A stretch of DNA of 43,825 nucleotides. Source: Victivallales bacterium. GTDB taxonomy: Bacteria; Verrucomicrobiota; Lentisphaeria; Oligosphaerales; Oligosphaeraceae. The stretch is taken from contig JAFPYX010000056.1 in the NCBI GenBank assembly GCA_017417585.1, positions 1 to 43,825 of the forward strand. The letters are read 5' to 3'. A model generated the notes under the pieces. The model had not been told where the DNA came from, made no database searches, and saw nothing but the letters and a program-made list of their open reading frames with translations. Positions 1 through 9,635 of this stretch are shown here, piece after piece; position 1 is the first letter of the stretch, and every line of letters starts with the position of its first letter. Both the position numbers and the translations under genes were made by a program.

Positions 1-1
1 C

Positions 2-3000
2 AGCGGCATCAGCGGCTCGGTCACCGCGCGGAGCTTCATTGGCCACATCACGGCCAGCGGCGCGGCCACCGCCTACGGCATCTACGGCGGAAATGTCGCG
101 CTGACGGGACTGCTTGGCGGCGAGATTTCCGCCAGCGGCGGCAGCGCGTACGGCATCAACGCCACCGGCCTCTCCGCGGACAGCGTCAGCGGCACGGTGT
201 CCGCCACGGGGAGCAACTATGCCTATGGCATCTACGTGTACAGGAACGGCGACGCGCTGCTGACTGTGACCAACGACTTCGGGGGCGATGTGTCCGCCAG
301 CTCCAGCAACTCCTATGCCTACGGCATCTACGTGTACAACAGCAACTCGTCACAGACTGAGGCTGCCCGGCTCACTGTGGGCGGTAACTTCATAGGTAAG
401 GTCAGTGCAACATCGACGAATTCTGATGCGTATGGCATCAAGGTTTACAAATATCGTAATGTCCAAAGCAACTTGAGTATCGCAGGGAATTTTGCTGGAA
501 CGGTAAGTGCACAGGGCAAGACCTACGCGTATGGCATTGACGTGCGAGATCAAAACAAATCTGCGTCTTCCACCATTGACATCGGCGGTCAGCTAAGCGG
601 CAGCATCATATCGGAGGCTACCAATGGAACGGCATACGGTATGTACGTCAGCGGAAAGACGGGAGATGTCAGCATCGCAGAGGGAATCTCTGGAAAAGTC
701 ATTGCCAAGACCATCCAAGGCGGCACCGCCTACGGCATCTACGCCACGGGTGCGCTCTATGGCAGAAGCAACGACGAGGCATTGTCCATCTCTGGCGTCG
801 TGGCCGCCAATGGCAACAGCGCAACTGCAATCTACGCCAACACGCTGAATGTATCCGTGTCCGGCGTGGTCTATGCAGGGAACTACAGGCTGCTGGTGAA
901 GCCTGGCTTCACGATAGACGCGATTGCCTCCACCAGAGAGCTGGCACAGCGTCTGGAGGAATACCACCGAACTGGAAACTACCTCGAGGATTTCGTTGAC
1001 ACCATCACAGGGACGGCGATTTCGGGCGGCAATGGCGACGACCAGGTTACGCTGGCTGCGGGCGGCACCATCTTCGGCGACATCTCGCTGGGCGGTGGCG
1101 CAAACACCTTGACCATCGACAACGGCGCACGCATCTATGGAAATGTCACCGCCGATTCTCTGGAGCTGACATTCAACCTCGCGAAACCTCTTGGGACACC
1201 CGTCATCACGGCCACGGCGGCAGGCTCATTCACATCGGAGACGACCCACTACACCATCAATCTGGAAAATGCAGTCTATGGAAACTACACTCTGATTGCC
1301 ACTGACGCCGACCTCTCGGCGCTCAATGACATGACGTTCACCGTCATCCACCAGGGCGAAAGCCACGAAGTCAAAGTCTCCGACACTTTCGAGGAGTTCG
1401 ATTTCGTTGACATCAATGTGACGGAAGCGGGCTTGGAGCTGAACTACAGCAACTCCTTCTTCGTTTTGAAGAACAGCCTGACAAACAACACCATAACAGG
1501 AACTTCCGCAAAATCATTCTCCATCACCTTCTCCCAGGCACTGGATGCGGATGCCTTCCAGGCGGACTTCATCTCATTTGCCGACATCAACGGCAATGCT
1601 GTCAATGTCACGGGCTATGAGATTGATGACAATGTCCTGACCATTCATTTCGATGAAATCACCGGCGGGCGCTACAAGTTCGCGCTGTCCAACCAGATTC
1701 GCAGTGCCAAGGGCGAACTGCTGGACCAGGACATGGACAAGGTCACCAGCAATGCGACGGACAACTACGAGGTGATGCTCAACACCAGCTTCACGCTGCC
1801 GCGCATCGTGAAGGTCGATCCAGCCGGAGACGTCTCAGGCACGTTCAACACCTTCAACCTCTACTTCTCCAGTACCATTGACTTCAATACCTTGAAGGAC
1901 AATGTGTCGCTGATTGCGCCGGACAACTCCGTCTATCGCCCCACAGTCATCCGCAAGGTATCCGACACCATCTACCAGGTGGAGGTCGAGCCACAGTCGC
2001 AGCTTGGGCAGTATAGGATACAGGTCGGCAGCGGCGTCGCCAATCTCGGCGGCAACCGCCTGGACCAGAACCAGAACGGCATCGGCGGCGAGGAAGGCGA
2101 CAACTTCACCGCCACTTTCCAGAACACCCGCATTGACCTCCAGGTCTCCGATGTGGAACTCTCCGCTGCCAGCGTCCATGCTGGAGACGCCCTGACCGTC
2201 ACATGGAAGGTCTCCAACACCGAAAACGCCGCTCTGCATGGCTCCTGGACGGATGGCATATACCTCTCCACCGATACCCGCTGGGACATCTATGACCAGC
2301 AGCTGGGGACTTTCGCACACAGCGGTGGTCTGGCGGTGGGCAATGCGCTCAATGGCGCGTTGAATGTCACGCTCCCAGGCGTCGTTCCTGGCGACTATTA
2401 TCTGCTGGTGCGCTCTGACATCTATCTGGACGAGAAGACCGACCGCGAGGCGGCTGAGCAAGCACAGAATCTGGTCGCCGTGCCCGTCAAGGTCACCGTG
2501 CCGCAACTGGCCATCGACACGGCACAGACGGGGCGCTTCGCCGCCAATGGCGACTTCGCCTACTATGTGGTGCGCCAGGAGGCCAACGAGAGTCTGCAAA
2601 TCGTTCTGGACAGCCTGACGAGCACCCGCCAGAACCTGGAAATCTACATCGGCTTTAACGAGGCTCCAAACCGCGAATCCTTCGACCTTGCCTTGCGGAA
2701 CATCACGGACGGCACGCTGGACATCGACGCGGTCTCAGCTGGGCGGGATGTCTATATCATGGTCAACGCCCAGAGCGTCAGCGGTTCCCTTGACTATACG
2801 CTGACGGCAAAGTCCGTTCCGCTGACCATCACCAGCGTAACGCCCGCCATCCACGGGCGTTCCACCAACGCCACCTTCGACATCATGGGCGTCGATTTCA
2901 CGCCCACCAGCACCGTCACTTTCTACGACCGTAATGGCAACCTCTACACGCCGCAGGAGACCAGTTTCATCAACTCCAACCGCATCAAAGTGGATTTCGC

Positions 3001-6000
3001 CGCCAACACGCTGTCCTCGGGCCAGCTGTACCGCGTCGTCGTCTCCAACGGGACGGAGACGGCGGAGAAGGAGAACGCCATCACCATCACGGGCAACACG
3101 GGAAGCAAGTTCACCTACTCGATGGACAACATCCCGTCACAGCTGAGTCCCGCCCAGACTTTCACCTTCAAGTTCACCTACAACAACATCGGCGTCGATG
3201 CGATGGATGCGCCACTGGTCATCGTGAGCGCGATGTCGGGTGACGACCAGGGTGCGTTGCTGGCGCTGGATGATGCTGGCGTGTCTCGCGGCTTCTGGAC
3301 CTCCACCAAGGCGCAGGGCTTCTCCAGCTCGGTGCAGTTCCTTGCCACAGGGACAACGCCTGGCCTGCTGCAGCCCGAGCCAGGCGACACCCACGGCGTC
3401 ACCGTCCCCATCTACTACGCGGGCTGGCGCGGCACGGAAACCAACGGCATGCAGATCGACTACTATGTCACCGTCATCAACAGCGATGACACCACCGCTA
3501 TGGATTGGGACGATATGCTGGACGATCTGGATATGCCAGAAGAATACAAGTCTATGCTCGCGCAGAACCTGGCGCTCTCCGTCGGCGAGACCTGGGGTGA
3601 CTACGTGCGGATGCTCAATGACAATCTAGTTTATTTGGACAAGCTGGACATGGCGGTGCTGCCTGACGAGACAGGTGACAAAGAAGCCATCAGCATCGAT
3701 GACATGTTCGGCTTCGAGATGCTTCAGAACAACGGTGTCCTTTCGCCGTACCGCACTCTCCAGAGCTCCACCGACTTGTCGGTGGTGGCACCTGGCTTGG
3801 GAATGGGCATCTCCCGTAGCTATAACTCCGACCTTGCCAGCCGCTTCACGGAAAGCTCCTTCGGCTATGGCTGGAGCTGCAACTGGGACATGACGTTGGA
3901 AATCAGCGAGGAGGGCGACCTCACATTCAAGCAGGGAACGACCTCGCGCTTCTACCAGCCGAACTACACCAATGGCTACCAGACCGTGGCTGGCGATGGC
4001 TCCAAGATGACAAAGCTCTCCAACGGCGGCTATAAGCTCACGGAGCGGGATGGCTCATTCTGGCTCTTCTCCGCAGAAGGTCAACTGACCAGCGTTACCG
4101 ACACCAACGGAAATGCCATCACTTGCGGCTACGATGAAAACGGCAGACTCGCCACGCTGACGCATTCCAGCGGCGAGCAAATCACCATCGCCCGCGACGA
4201 TGCAGGGCGCATCACCGAGCTTGCCGACACTCACGGCAACGGCGCGTCCTACGCCTACGACGCCAACGGCAATTTGACATCCGCCACCGACGCCGCCAGC
4301 GGCGTCAGCGTCACCTACGCCTACGGCGACAGCCACAATCTGACGCAGGTCACGGGCATTGACGGCAATGCCGTCACCTACGCCTACAACGAGATGGGGC
4401 TGCTTTCAGAAATCTCCGGCCGCGACAGCGCGGCGCAGGTCTCCATCGCCTACGGCACACACGGCGAGGTCACGATGACCGACAATCAGAACGGCAATGT
4501 CACCTACTTCTACGGCGACAACGGCCTCGTCGCCAAGGCCACCGACAACACCACGGGCATCTCCACCTACTACCGCTACGACGATGACAACCAGCTGGTC
4601 TCGCTGTTTGATTCGCGGGGCAACTCCATCGGCATGACCTACGACGCCAATGGCGACCTCACCTCCATGACTGACCAGCAGGGCAATGTGATGCGCTTCG
4701 TCTCCGATGGCAAGGGCAACTCCATCCGCCTGACCGATGCACGCGGCAATGTCACGGAATACACCTACGATGCAAAGAACAACCTGACAGGCACCTACTA
4801 CGCTGACGGTACCAGCGAGACCTACGCCTACGACAACGCTGGAAACCTGCTGAGCTTCATGGATGTCAAGGGCGGCGTCTCCTCCTTCAACTACGATGCA
4901 CAGGGGCGTGTCACCAGCACGACCTTCAATGGCAAGAGCACCGCATACGCCTACGACGCGAACAGCAATCTCACCAGCGTCACCTGGGTGGACGGAACGC
5001 AGAGCCAGTACGCCTACAACGCCTTTGACGAGATGACGCTCTTTACGGACGCGAAGGGCAACCAGACCGCATACGCCTACGATGAGGTGGGACGCCTGAC
5101 GGGCATCACCTACGCGGACAATTCGGCGGAGGCCTTTGCCTACAATGCCGCTGGCGACCTGGTGCAGTGGACCAACCGCCGTGGCGGCACGGTCAGCTAC
5201 ACGGTTGATGCCCTGGGTAACACGACGAAACTCGTCCAGACAGACGGAATGGTCATCGACTACGCATACGATGCGCAGAACCGCCTCGTCCAGTCGGGCG
5301 ATTTGTCCTTTGCCTACAACGATTTGGATTATGTAACCTCCATCACCGCGAATGATGGCCGCATCATCGAATACGCCTACGATTCGCAGGACCGCGTGGT
5401 CTCCATCTCCGACGGCGTGAATGTCACCAACTACACTTACACTGTCTATGGCGAAATTGACACGCTGACCAATGCCAGCGGTGCGCTAATTGCGGACTAC
5501 GACTATGACCGCTATGGCCGCCTCTCCAAGGTCACCAACGGCAACGGCACCTACACCACCTACAGCTACAATGCCTACGGCGAAGTGACCGCCATTGAGC
5601 ACTACGGCAAGGATGATGCGCTCACCGCCTACGAGCGCTACACCTACAACGCCGACAATCTCATCGCCACCAAGGAGACCGCCGATGGCACGTGGTTCTA
5701 CACCTACGACAGCATCGGGCAGTTGACCGCCGCCGTGCTGAAGGCGGGGGACGTGACGCTCCGCAGCGAGACATACGCCTACGACGCCATGGGCAACCGC
5801 ATCCAGAGCGTCATCGACGGCGTGGTCACCAACTACACCTACAACAGCCTGAACCAGATTGTCACCGCCAATGGCATCGCCTACAGCTACGACGCGGACG
5901 GCAACCTGCTGGAGGACGAGAAGCGCACCTACACCTGGACCACCGACAACCGCGTCGCATCCGAGACGCTGAAATCCACAGGCCAGACCTGGGAATACGG

Positions 6001-8911
6001 CTACGACGCCATGGGCAACCGCACCAGCGTCACCACCAATGGCGTCACCACCACCTACACCGTGGATGCCAACGGCAACGTCCTGGCGGAGTACGTGAAC
6101 GGCGCGTTTGTGAGAAGCTACCTCCAGGGCAACTCGCTGGCCGCCTTCACCGATGCGGCGGGCAACACCTACTACTTCAACAGCGACCTTCTGGGCAGCA
6201 CCGTCGGCCTTACCGACGACACGGGTCTCACCGTCAATTCCTACAGCTACGATTCCTTCGGCAATGTGCTGAACACCACCGAAGCCGTCGCCAACGACTT
6301 CGAGTTCGTCGGTGGCTACGGCCTGATGTCCAACGCCTCGGGCACTACCTTCGTCCGCGCACGAAACTACGACGCCGTCACCGGTCGGTGGCTCTCCGCC
6401 GATCCAATTGGCATTAATGGCGGTGAGAATCTGTATGTTTACTGCGGGAATGACTCCACGGTTTATATTGATATTGATGGACATGGTTGGATGGTATACT
6501 GGGATATGGGAGAAGAAGGTAATGTTTCGGAACAATGGGGAAGTAATTGGCAAAAAGATAATAATCTATATTATGGCCATGCTCAATACATTTTTGAAGA
6601 TGGAAGTAGCTTTGGATTTGGTGTAAAGCATCAATGGTATACGAAATATACTGGAATCGGAGATGGCCTTTTTTTGGAGTATGATAAAGAACGCACAAAG
6701 AAGGAATTGTCTTACAAACATATCCAACCATATGATGGGAAAAGATATGATGATGAATTGATGAGTGAAGCAATTAAGAATGTGAAAAAAGATGAAAAAT
6801 GGAACAATTATAGTCTATTTGGACGTAATTGTCAAAATTTTGCAGATGAAGTTATTAAGGAATACAATAGATTACAAAAACGAAAACAAGGTCAAAAAGT
6901 AGGTTCTGGTGCACCATGGGATACTCTGCCATTGTCAGCACCATATAACGGGACGCCTTATGCTTTAATTATGCATCCACAGGATAGACTTCCCCAATCC
7001 ACCACTATCGTCCGTTCTGTTGACCCGAACGACAAGCTGGGCAACACGGGGTATGGCGAGGAGAATTACATTGCGCCGCAGCGGATGGACTACACGGTGC
7101 GCTTCGAGAACGACCCAGAGTGGGCGACGGCGCCCGCGCGGTGGGTGCGGGTCTATGACACGCTGGACGAGGACTTCGACCTGGACACCTTCGAATTGAA
7201 GTCCTTCTGCCTGGCGGGCAACCTCTTCACCATCGGCAATGGTCGCGATTCCTTCAACCAGGTGGTGAAAATCACCATCGGCGAGGATGAGGTCTATGTG
7301 GATGTGAAGATCAACCTGGACCGCGAAACGCGGGAGATTTCCGCCGAGTTCATGGCAATAGACCCAGAAACGGGCACCATGTCGATGGACATCACCAAGG
7401 GCTTGCTCTATCCCAACGACGAGACAGGGCGCGGCGACGGCGACATACAGTACTCCGTCTCCCCCAACGAGGGCGTGGAGAACGGCGCACAACTTACCAA
7501 CGTCGCCAACATCTACTTCGACTTCAACGACCCGATTGAGACGCCAGTCGTCGAGCACACCATCGACAGCGTGAAGCCAGAGCTGACCGAATTCACTGTG
7601 ACGAACGACGGCGGCAACCTGGTCAATTTCACCTTTGCGGGAATGGACGCCGATGCTGGCATCTACGGCTACAACATCGCATATTCCACGGATGGACTGG
7701 TCTATACCATTCTCGCCACGGTCACGGAAAGCGAGTGGACTTGTGAAATCGACCTTCAGACGGAGTACTACTTCAAGGCGCAGGCGATTGACAATGTGGG
7801 CAATGTCTCCGAATGGAGCAAGGCGATGGCTGTCTCGCAATATGAGTTCACCATGCCAGACGGTTACGTCGAGGGAACTTTCGCGACACTGGAATGGACT
7901 GGAACCGAAGGAAGCTACATCCTGGAACTCTCCCGCGACAACTTCGCCACCACCCTCGCTGTTTCCATCGGCGAGGCAACCGGTATTGAGCTGGCTGGCC
8001 TGGCCGACGGCGCAACGCAATGGCGTGTGATAGACGCTGAAACCCAGACCGCCGTGGACTCCGGCACGCTCAATGGCGAAAACCTCGGTGCGGAGGCCTT
8101 CGTCTCCGCGACCAACGGAAATGCGGACATTCTCTTCGCGCAGCCCGACGGAAAATGGGACGTGAATTACCAGGCTCGTCACAGCGGCAACCTCCTCAAC
8201 GGCTGGGAAGGCACGCTGGAGACCGTAGAGCTGGACGGCAAGAACCGCTTCGAGGACATCTTCGTCGGCTCCGCCGACAACAATATGCTGCTTCTCACAG
8301 ACGACGCCTGCGGCGACGCGCTCTTCCTGGACGACATCTACACCAACGGCGTCACCCAGTCCCGTCTCAGCGGCATCGACCAGATACAATGCGGAGCTGG
8401 CGACGACATCGTCGATTTCACCAGCGCCCGCTATCCCTACGTTGGACGCGGCACGGAAGTCCACGGCGGCACTGGCAACGACACCATCTGGATGGCCAGC
8501 GGCAAAAACGCCCTGTTCGGCGACGCCGGCAACGACCGCATCGTGGGTGGTGCAGGAAACGACGTCATTGTCGGCGGCAGCGGCGACGACACGCTGCACG
8601 GCGGCGGAGGGGAAGACACCTTCGTCTTCGGCGGCAACTGGGGCAAGGACACCGTGGAACAGCTCGCCGCCGGCAAGGTCACGCTGTGGTTCAAGGAGGG
8701 CGACGACTCCAAGTGGAACGAATCCACGCTGACCTACACGGACGGCGCGAATTCCGTTGAGGTCTCCGGCGTGGCCAGTGTCTCGCTGAAGTTCGGCGAC
8801 GACAATGGCAACGCGGTCGAGCGCTTCAACGAGCTTTTGGCGGCCGATGCCTTCGACGACTTCACCAGCGAGAAGATCTTCGAGGACAAGAACAGGGGAA
8901 TGCTGGCGTAG
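2..8911 (+). CDS. Giant mosaic RHS/YD-repeat surface protein with RTX C-terminus (5' partial)
   Basis: The frame is open from base 2, so the true start lies upstream of the window; the GTG at 197 is internal. At least 2,969 residues are visible. Domains in order by nucleotide position: AYGI(Y/K)V repeats (2-850); a GGNGDDQV RTX-like patch (~1020-1150); two SbsA/Big_5-type Ig-like domains (~1465-2120); a CARDB-like domain (~2128-2505); an IPT/TIG domain (~2818-3090); a DUF6531-like RHS entry segment (~3738-3900); about 2.2 kb of YD repeats (~4090-6300); the RHS core end, with GRWLSADPIG near 6385-6415; an AT-rich effector-like domain (~6430-6990); a PNDKLG-type post-RHS domain (~7020-7550); an FN3-like domain (~7565-7840); and RTX nonapeptide repeats such as GGAGNDVIVGG (~8390-8630). 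It is probably secreted or cell-surface bound; RTX repeats normally bind calcium. The domain calls are from motif recognition. Its secretion route and target are unknown. Confidence 0.9.
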   Translation, partial: SGISGSVTARSFIGHITASGAATAYGIYGGNVALTGLLGGEISASGGSAYGINATGLSADSVSGTVSATGSNYAYGIYVYRNGDALLTVTNDFGGDVSASSSNSYAYGIYVYNSNSSQTEAARLTVGGNFIGKVSATSTNSDAYGIKVYKYRNVQSNLSIAGNFAGTVSAQGKTYAYGIDVRDQNKSASSTIDIGGQLSGSIISEATNGTAYGMYVSGKTGDVSIAEGISGKVIAKTIQGGTAYGIYATGALYGRSNDEALSISGVVAANGNSATAIYANTLNVSVSGVVYAGNYRLLVKPGFTIDAIASTRELAQRLEEYHRTGNYLEDFVDTITGTAISGGNGDDQVTLAAGGTIFGDISLGGGANTLTIDNGARIYGNVTADSLELTFNLAKPLGTPVITATAAGSFTSETTHYTINLENAVYGNYTLIATDADLSALNDMTFTVIHQGESHEVKVSDTFEEFDFVDINVTEAGLELNYSNSFFVLKNSLTNNTITGTSAKSFSITFSQALDADAFQADFISFADINGNAVNVTGYEIDDNVLTIHFDEITGGRYKFALSNQIRSAKGELLDQDMDKVTSNATDNYEVMLNTSFTLPRIVKVDPAGDVSGTFNTFNLYFSSTIDFNTLKDNVSLIAPDNSVYRPTVIRKVSDTIYQVEVEPQSQLGQYRIQVGSGVANLGGNRLDQNQNGIGGEEGDNFTATFQNTRIDLQVSDVELSAASVHAGDALTVTWKVSNTENAALHGSWTDGIYLSTDTRWDIYDQQLGTFAHSGGLAVGNALNGALNVTLPGVVPGDYYLLVRSDIYLDEKTDREAAEQAQNLVAVPVKVTVPQLAIDTAQTGRFAANGDFAYYVVRQEANESLQIVLDSLTSTRQNLEIYIGFNEAPNRESFDLALRNITDGTLDIDAVSAGRDVYIMVNAQSVSGSLDYTLTAKSVPLTITSVTPAIHGRSTNATFDIMGVDFTPTSTVTFYDRNGNLYTPQETSFINSNRIKVDFAANTLSSGQLYRVVVSNGTETAEKENAITITGNTGSKFTYSMDNIPSQLSPAQTFTFKFTYNNIGVDAMDAPLVIVSAMSGDDQGALLALDDAGVSRGFWTSTKAQGFSSSVQFLATGTTPGLLQPEPGDTHGVTVPIYYAGWRGTETNGMQIDYYVTVINSDDTTAMDWDDMLDDLDMPEEYKSMLAQNLALSVGETWGDYVRMLNDNLVYLDKLDMAVLPDETGDKEAISIDDMFGFEMLQNNGVLSPYRTLQSSTDLSVVAPGLGMGISRSYNSDLASRFTESSFGYGWSCNWDMTLEISEEGDLTFKQGTTSRFYQPNYTNGYQTVAGDGSKMTKLSNGGYKLTERDGSFWLFSAEGQLTSVTDTNGNAITCGYDENGRLATLTHSSGEQITIARDDAGRITELADTHGNGASYAYDANGNLTSATDAASGVSVTYAYGDSHNLTQVTGIDGNAVTYAYNEMGLLSEISGRDSAAQVSIAYGTHGEVTMTDNQNGNVTYFYGDNGLVAKATDNTTGISTYYRYDDDNQLVSLFDSRGNSIGMTYDANGDLTSMTDQQGNVMRFVSDGKGNSIRLTDARGNVTEYTYDAKNNLTGTYYADGTSETYAYDNAGNLLSFMDVKGGVSSFNYDAQGRVTSTTFNGKSTAYAYDANSNLTSVTWVDGTQSQYAYNAFDEMTLFTDAKGNQTAYAYDEVGRLTGITYADNSAEAFAYNAAGDLVQWTNRRGGTVSYTVDALGNTTKLVQTDGMVIDYAYDAQNRLVQSGDLSFAYNDLDYVTSITANDGRIIEYAYDSQDRVVSISDGVNVTNYTYTVYGEIDTLTNASGALIADYDYDRYGRLSKVTNGNGTYTTYSYNAYGEVTAIEHYGKDDALTAYERYTYNADNLIATKETADGTWFYTYDSIGQLTAAVLKAGDVTLRSETYAYDAMGNRIQSVIDGVVTNYTYNSLNQIVTANGIAYSYDADGNLLEDEKRTYTWTTDNRVASETLKSTGQTWEYGYDAMGNRTSVTTNGVTTTYTVDANGNVLAEYVNGAFVRSYLQGNSLAAFTDAAGNTYYFNSDLLGSTVGLTDDTGLTVNSYSYDSFGNVLNTTEAVANDFEFVGGYGLMSNASGTTFVRARNYDAVTGRWLSADPIGINGGENLYVYCGNDSTVYIDIDGHGWMVYWDMGEEGNVSEQWGSNWQKDNNLYYGHAQYIFEDGSSFGFGVKHQWYTKYTGIGDGLFLEYDKERTKKELSYKHIQPYDGKRYDDELMSEAIKNVKKDEKWNNYSLFGRNCQNFADEVIKEYNRLQKRKQGQKVGSGAPWDTLPLSAPYNGTPYALIMHPQDRLPQSTTIVRSVDPNDKLGNTGYGEENYIAPQRMDYTVRFENDPEWATAPARWVRVYDTLDEDFDLDTFELKSFCLAGNLFTIGNGRDSFNQVVKITIGEDEVYVDVKINLDRETREISAEFMAIDPETGTMSMDITKGLLYPNDETGRGDGDIQYSVSPNEGVENGAQLTNVANIYFDFNDPIETPVVEHTIDSVKPELTEFTVTNDGGNLVNFTFAGMDADAGIYGYNIAYSTDGLVYTILATVTESEWTCEIDLQTEYYFKAQAIDNVGNVSEWSKAMAVSQYEFTMPDGYVEGTFATLEWTGTEGSYILELSRDNFATTLAVSIGEATGIELAGLADGATQWRVIDAETQTAVDSGTLNGENLGAEAFVSATNGNADILFAQPDGKWDVNYQARHSGNLLNGWEGTLETVELDGKNRFEDIFVGSADNNMLLLTDDACGDALFLDDIYTNGVTQSRLSGIDQIQCGAGDDIVDFTSARYPYVGRGTEVHGGTGNDTIWMASGKNALFGDAGNDRIVGGAGNDVIVGGSGDDTLHGGGGEDTFVFGGNWGKDTVEQLAAGKVTLWFKEGDDSKWNESTLTYTDGANSVEVSGVASVSLKFGDDNGNAVERFNELLAADAFDDFTSEKIFEDKNRGMLA
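6430..6990 (+). other. AT-rich papain-like effector candidate domain inside the RHS protein
   Basis: The segment has strikingly lower GC and different codon use (aat, gat, aaa, tat) than the rest of the gene. It begins directly after the RHS core end, where polymorphic toxin tips normally start. It has a His in YGHAQYIF (codon 6578-6580) and a Cys in GRNCQNFAD (codon 6830-6832). A His preceding an NC(Q/E)xF Cys is the arrangement in circularly permuted papain-like folds (LRAT/NlpC-P60-like), so a cysteine hydrolase or acyltransferase is plausible. The fold assignment is inference. Unusually, the reading frame continues for about 640 residues after it. Confidence 0.5.
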
Positions 8912-8928
8912 GGAGAAGAGGAACGAAA

Positions 8929-9408
8929 ATGAGAAAACAGCTTCTGATGCTTGGCCTGCTGGCCAGCCTTTCCGCGTTCGCAGCCGTTGATCCAGTTTCC
9001 AGCCAGAAACTGGAACTCAAGCCTGGCTGGAATTTGGTAACACTGACGCGACCGATTGTCGCTGAATCTGTCACGCTTTTCCTGTCGCTGAAACCAATGA
9101 TGCTGGATGCCTGGAACAAGTGCTATGTGCGATGCACCAGCAAGGATGATATCAAGATAGGTGTCGGCTACTGGATTTTCTCCCGAACAGAGCAACCGCC
9201 CATAGACCTTGTTCACGAGCAGACACAGACCAGTTACGAAACTGCCGGATTGACCAACGGCTGGAATCTCGTCGGCATGGCCAACAACTCCACCTGGATG
9301 AGCCAGGCAGACGAAATCTGGCAGTGGCTGGACGGCATGTTCCAGACAATTGCCAAGGAGGAACTGCCCACTGGCGGGGCGTATTGGGTGAATGTGAACA
9401 CCTTGTAA
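8929..9408 (+). CDS. Small secreted protein with two GWNLV/GYW repeats
   Basis: 159 residues. An N-terminal Sec-type signal peptide (about residues 1-19, MRKQLLMLGLLASLSAFA) is followed by two copies of a GWNLV...G(A)YW(I/V) unit, with GWNLVTL and GYWIFS in the first and GWNLVGM and GAYWV in the second. This repeat is common in surface-exposed or secreted proteins of large-genome anaerobes; its function is not known to me. The start has a purine-rich AGAAGAGGAACG Shine-Dalgarno region. It lies 17 bp downstream of the RHS/RTX gene on the same strand, so the two are probably co-transcribed. It could be an accessory to the giant protein, but the signal peptide argues against a cytoplasmic immunity role. 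Confidence 0.75.
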   Translation: MRKQLLMLGLLASLSAFAAVDPVSSQKLELKPGWNLVTLTRPIVAESVTLFLSLKPMMLDAWNKCYVRCTSKDDIKIGVGYWIFSRTEQPPIDLVHEQTQTSYETAGLTNGWNLVGMANNSTWMSQADEIWQWLDGMFQTIAKEELPTGGAYWVNVNTL

Positions 9409-9635
9409 ATTTTGCAAGCTATAGGTTGGAGTAGTGGCAGGCCTCGAAGTCTCTCGTCCCTCGTCCCATTAACCTGGACAGAGCAAATTTCGTGCTTTCC
9501 GCAAAAGCCGCGTAGTTCGGCGATGTCACCGCCGGACGCCAGCGCGGAGGCGACCGCCGAGGGCAACCGCCTCGTACTCGCCCCAAATGGCGTCGCCGTG
9601 CTGCGGAAAGCACGCTGAGACCGCACGAAACTGGT
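9409..9635. other. Gap with a long inverted repeat and a possible decayed gene end
   Basis: A perfect 13-bp inverted repeat (CGTGCTTTCCGCA at 9491-9503, complement at 9602-9614) encloses 98 bp of GC-rich sequence. The plus frame ending at 9618 reads NRLVLAPNGVAVLR, which resembles the C-terminal strand of a glycosidase-like beta domain. A decayed gene end is therefore possible but not demonstrated. No clear intrinsic terminator follows the GWNLV gene. Confidence 0.35.

Noticed and set aside
197..199. GTG as start of the giant RHS/RTX gene
   Set aside because: The same frame is open to base 2 and continues the AYGI repeats, so the gene starts upstream of the window.
6965..8599. 544-aa minus-strand frame opposite the RHS/RTX gene
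   Set aside because: Mirror frame without signal peptide or domains; the plus strand has clear domains.
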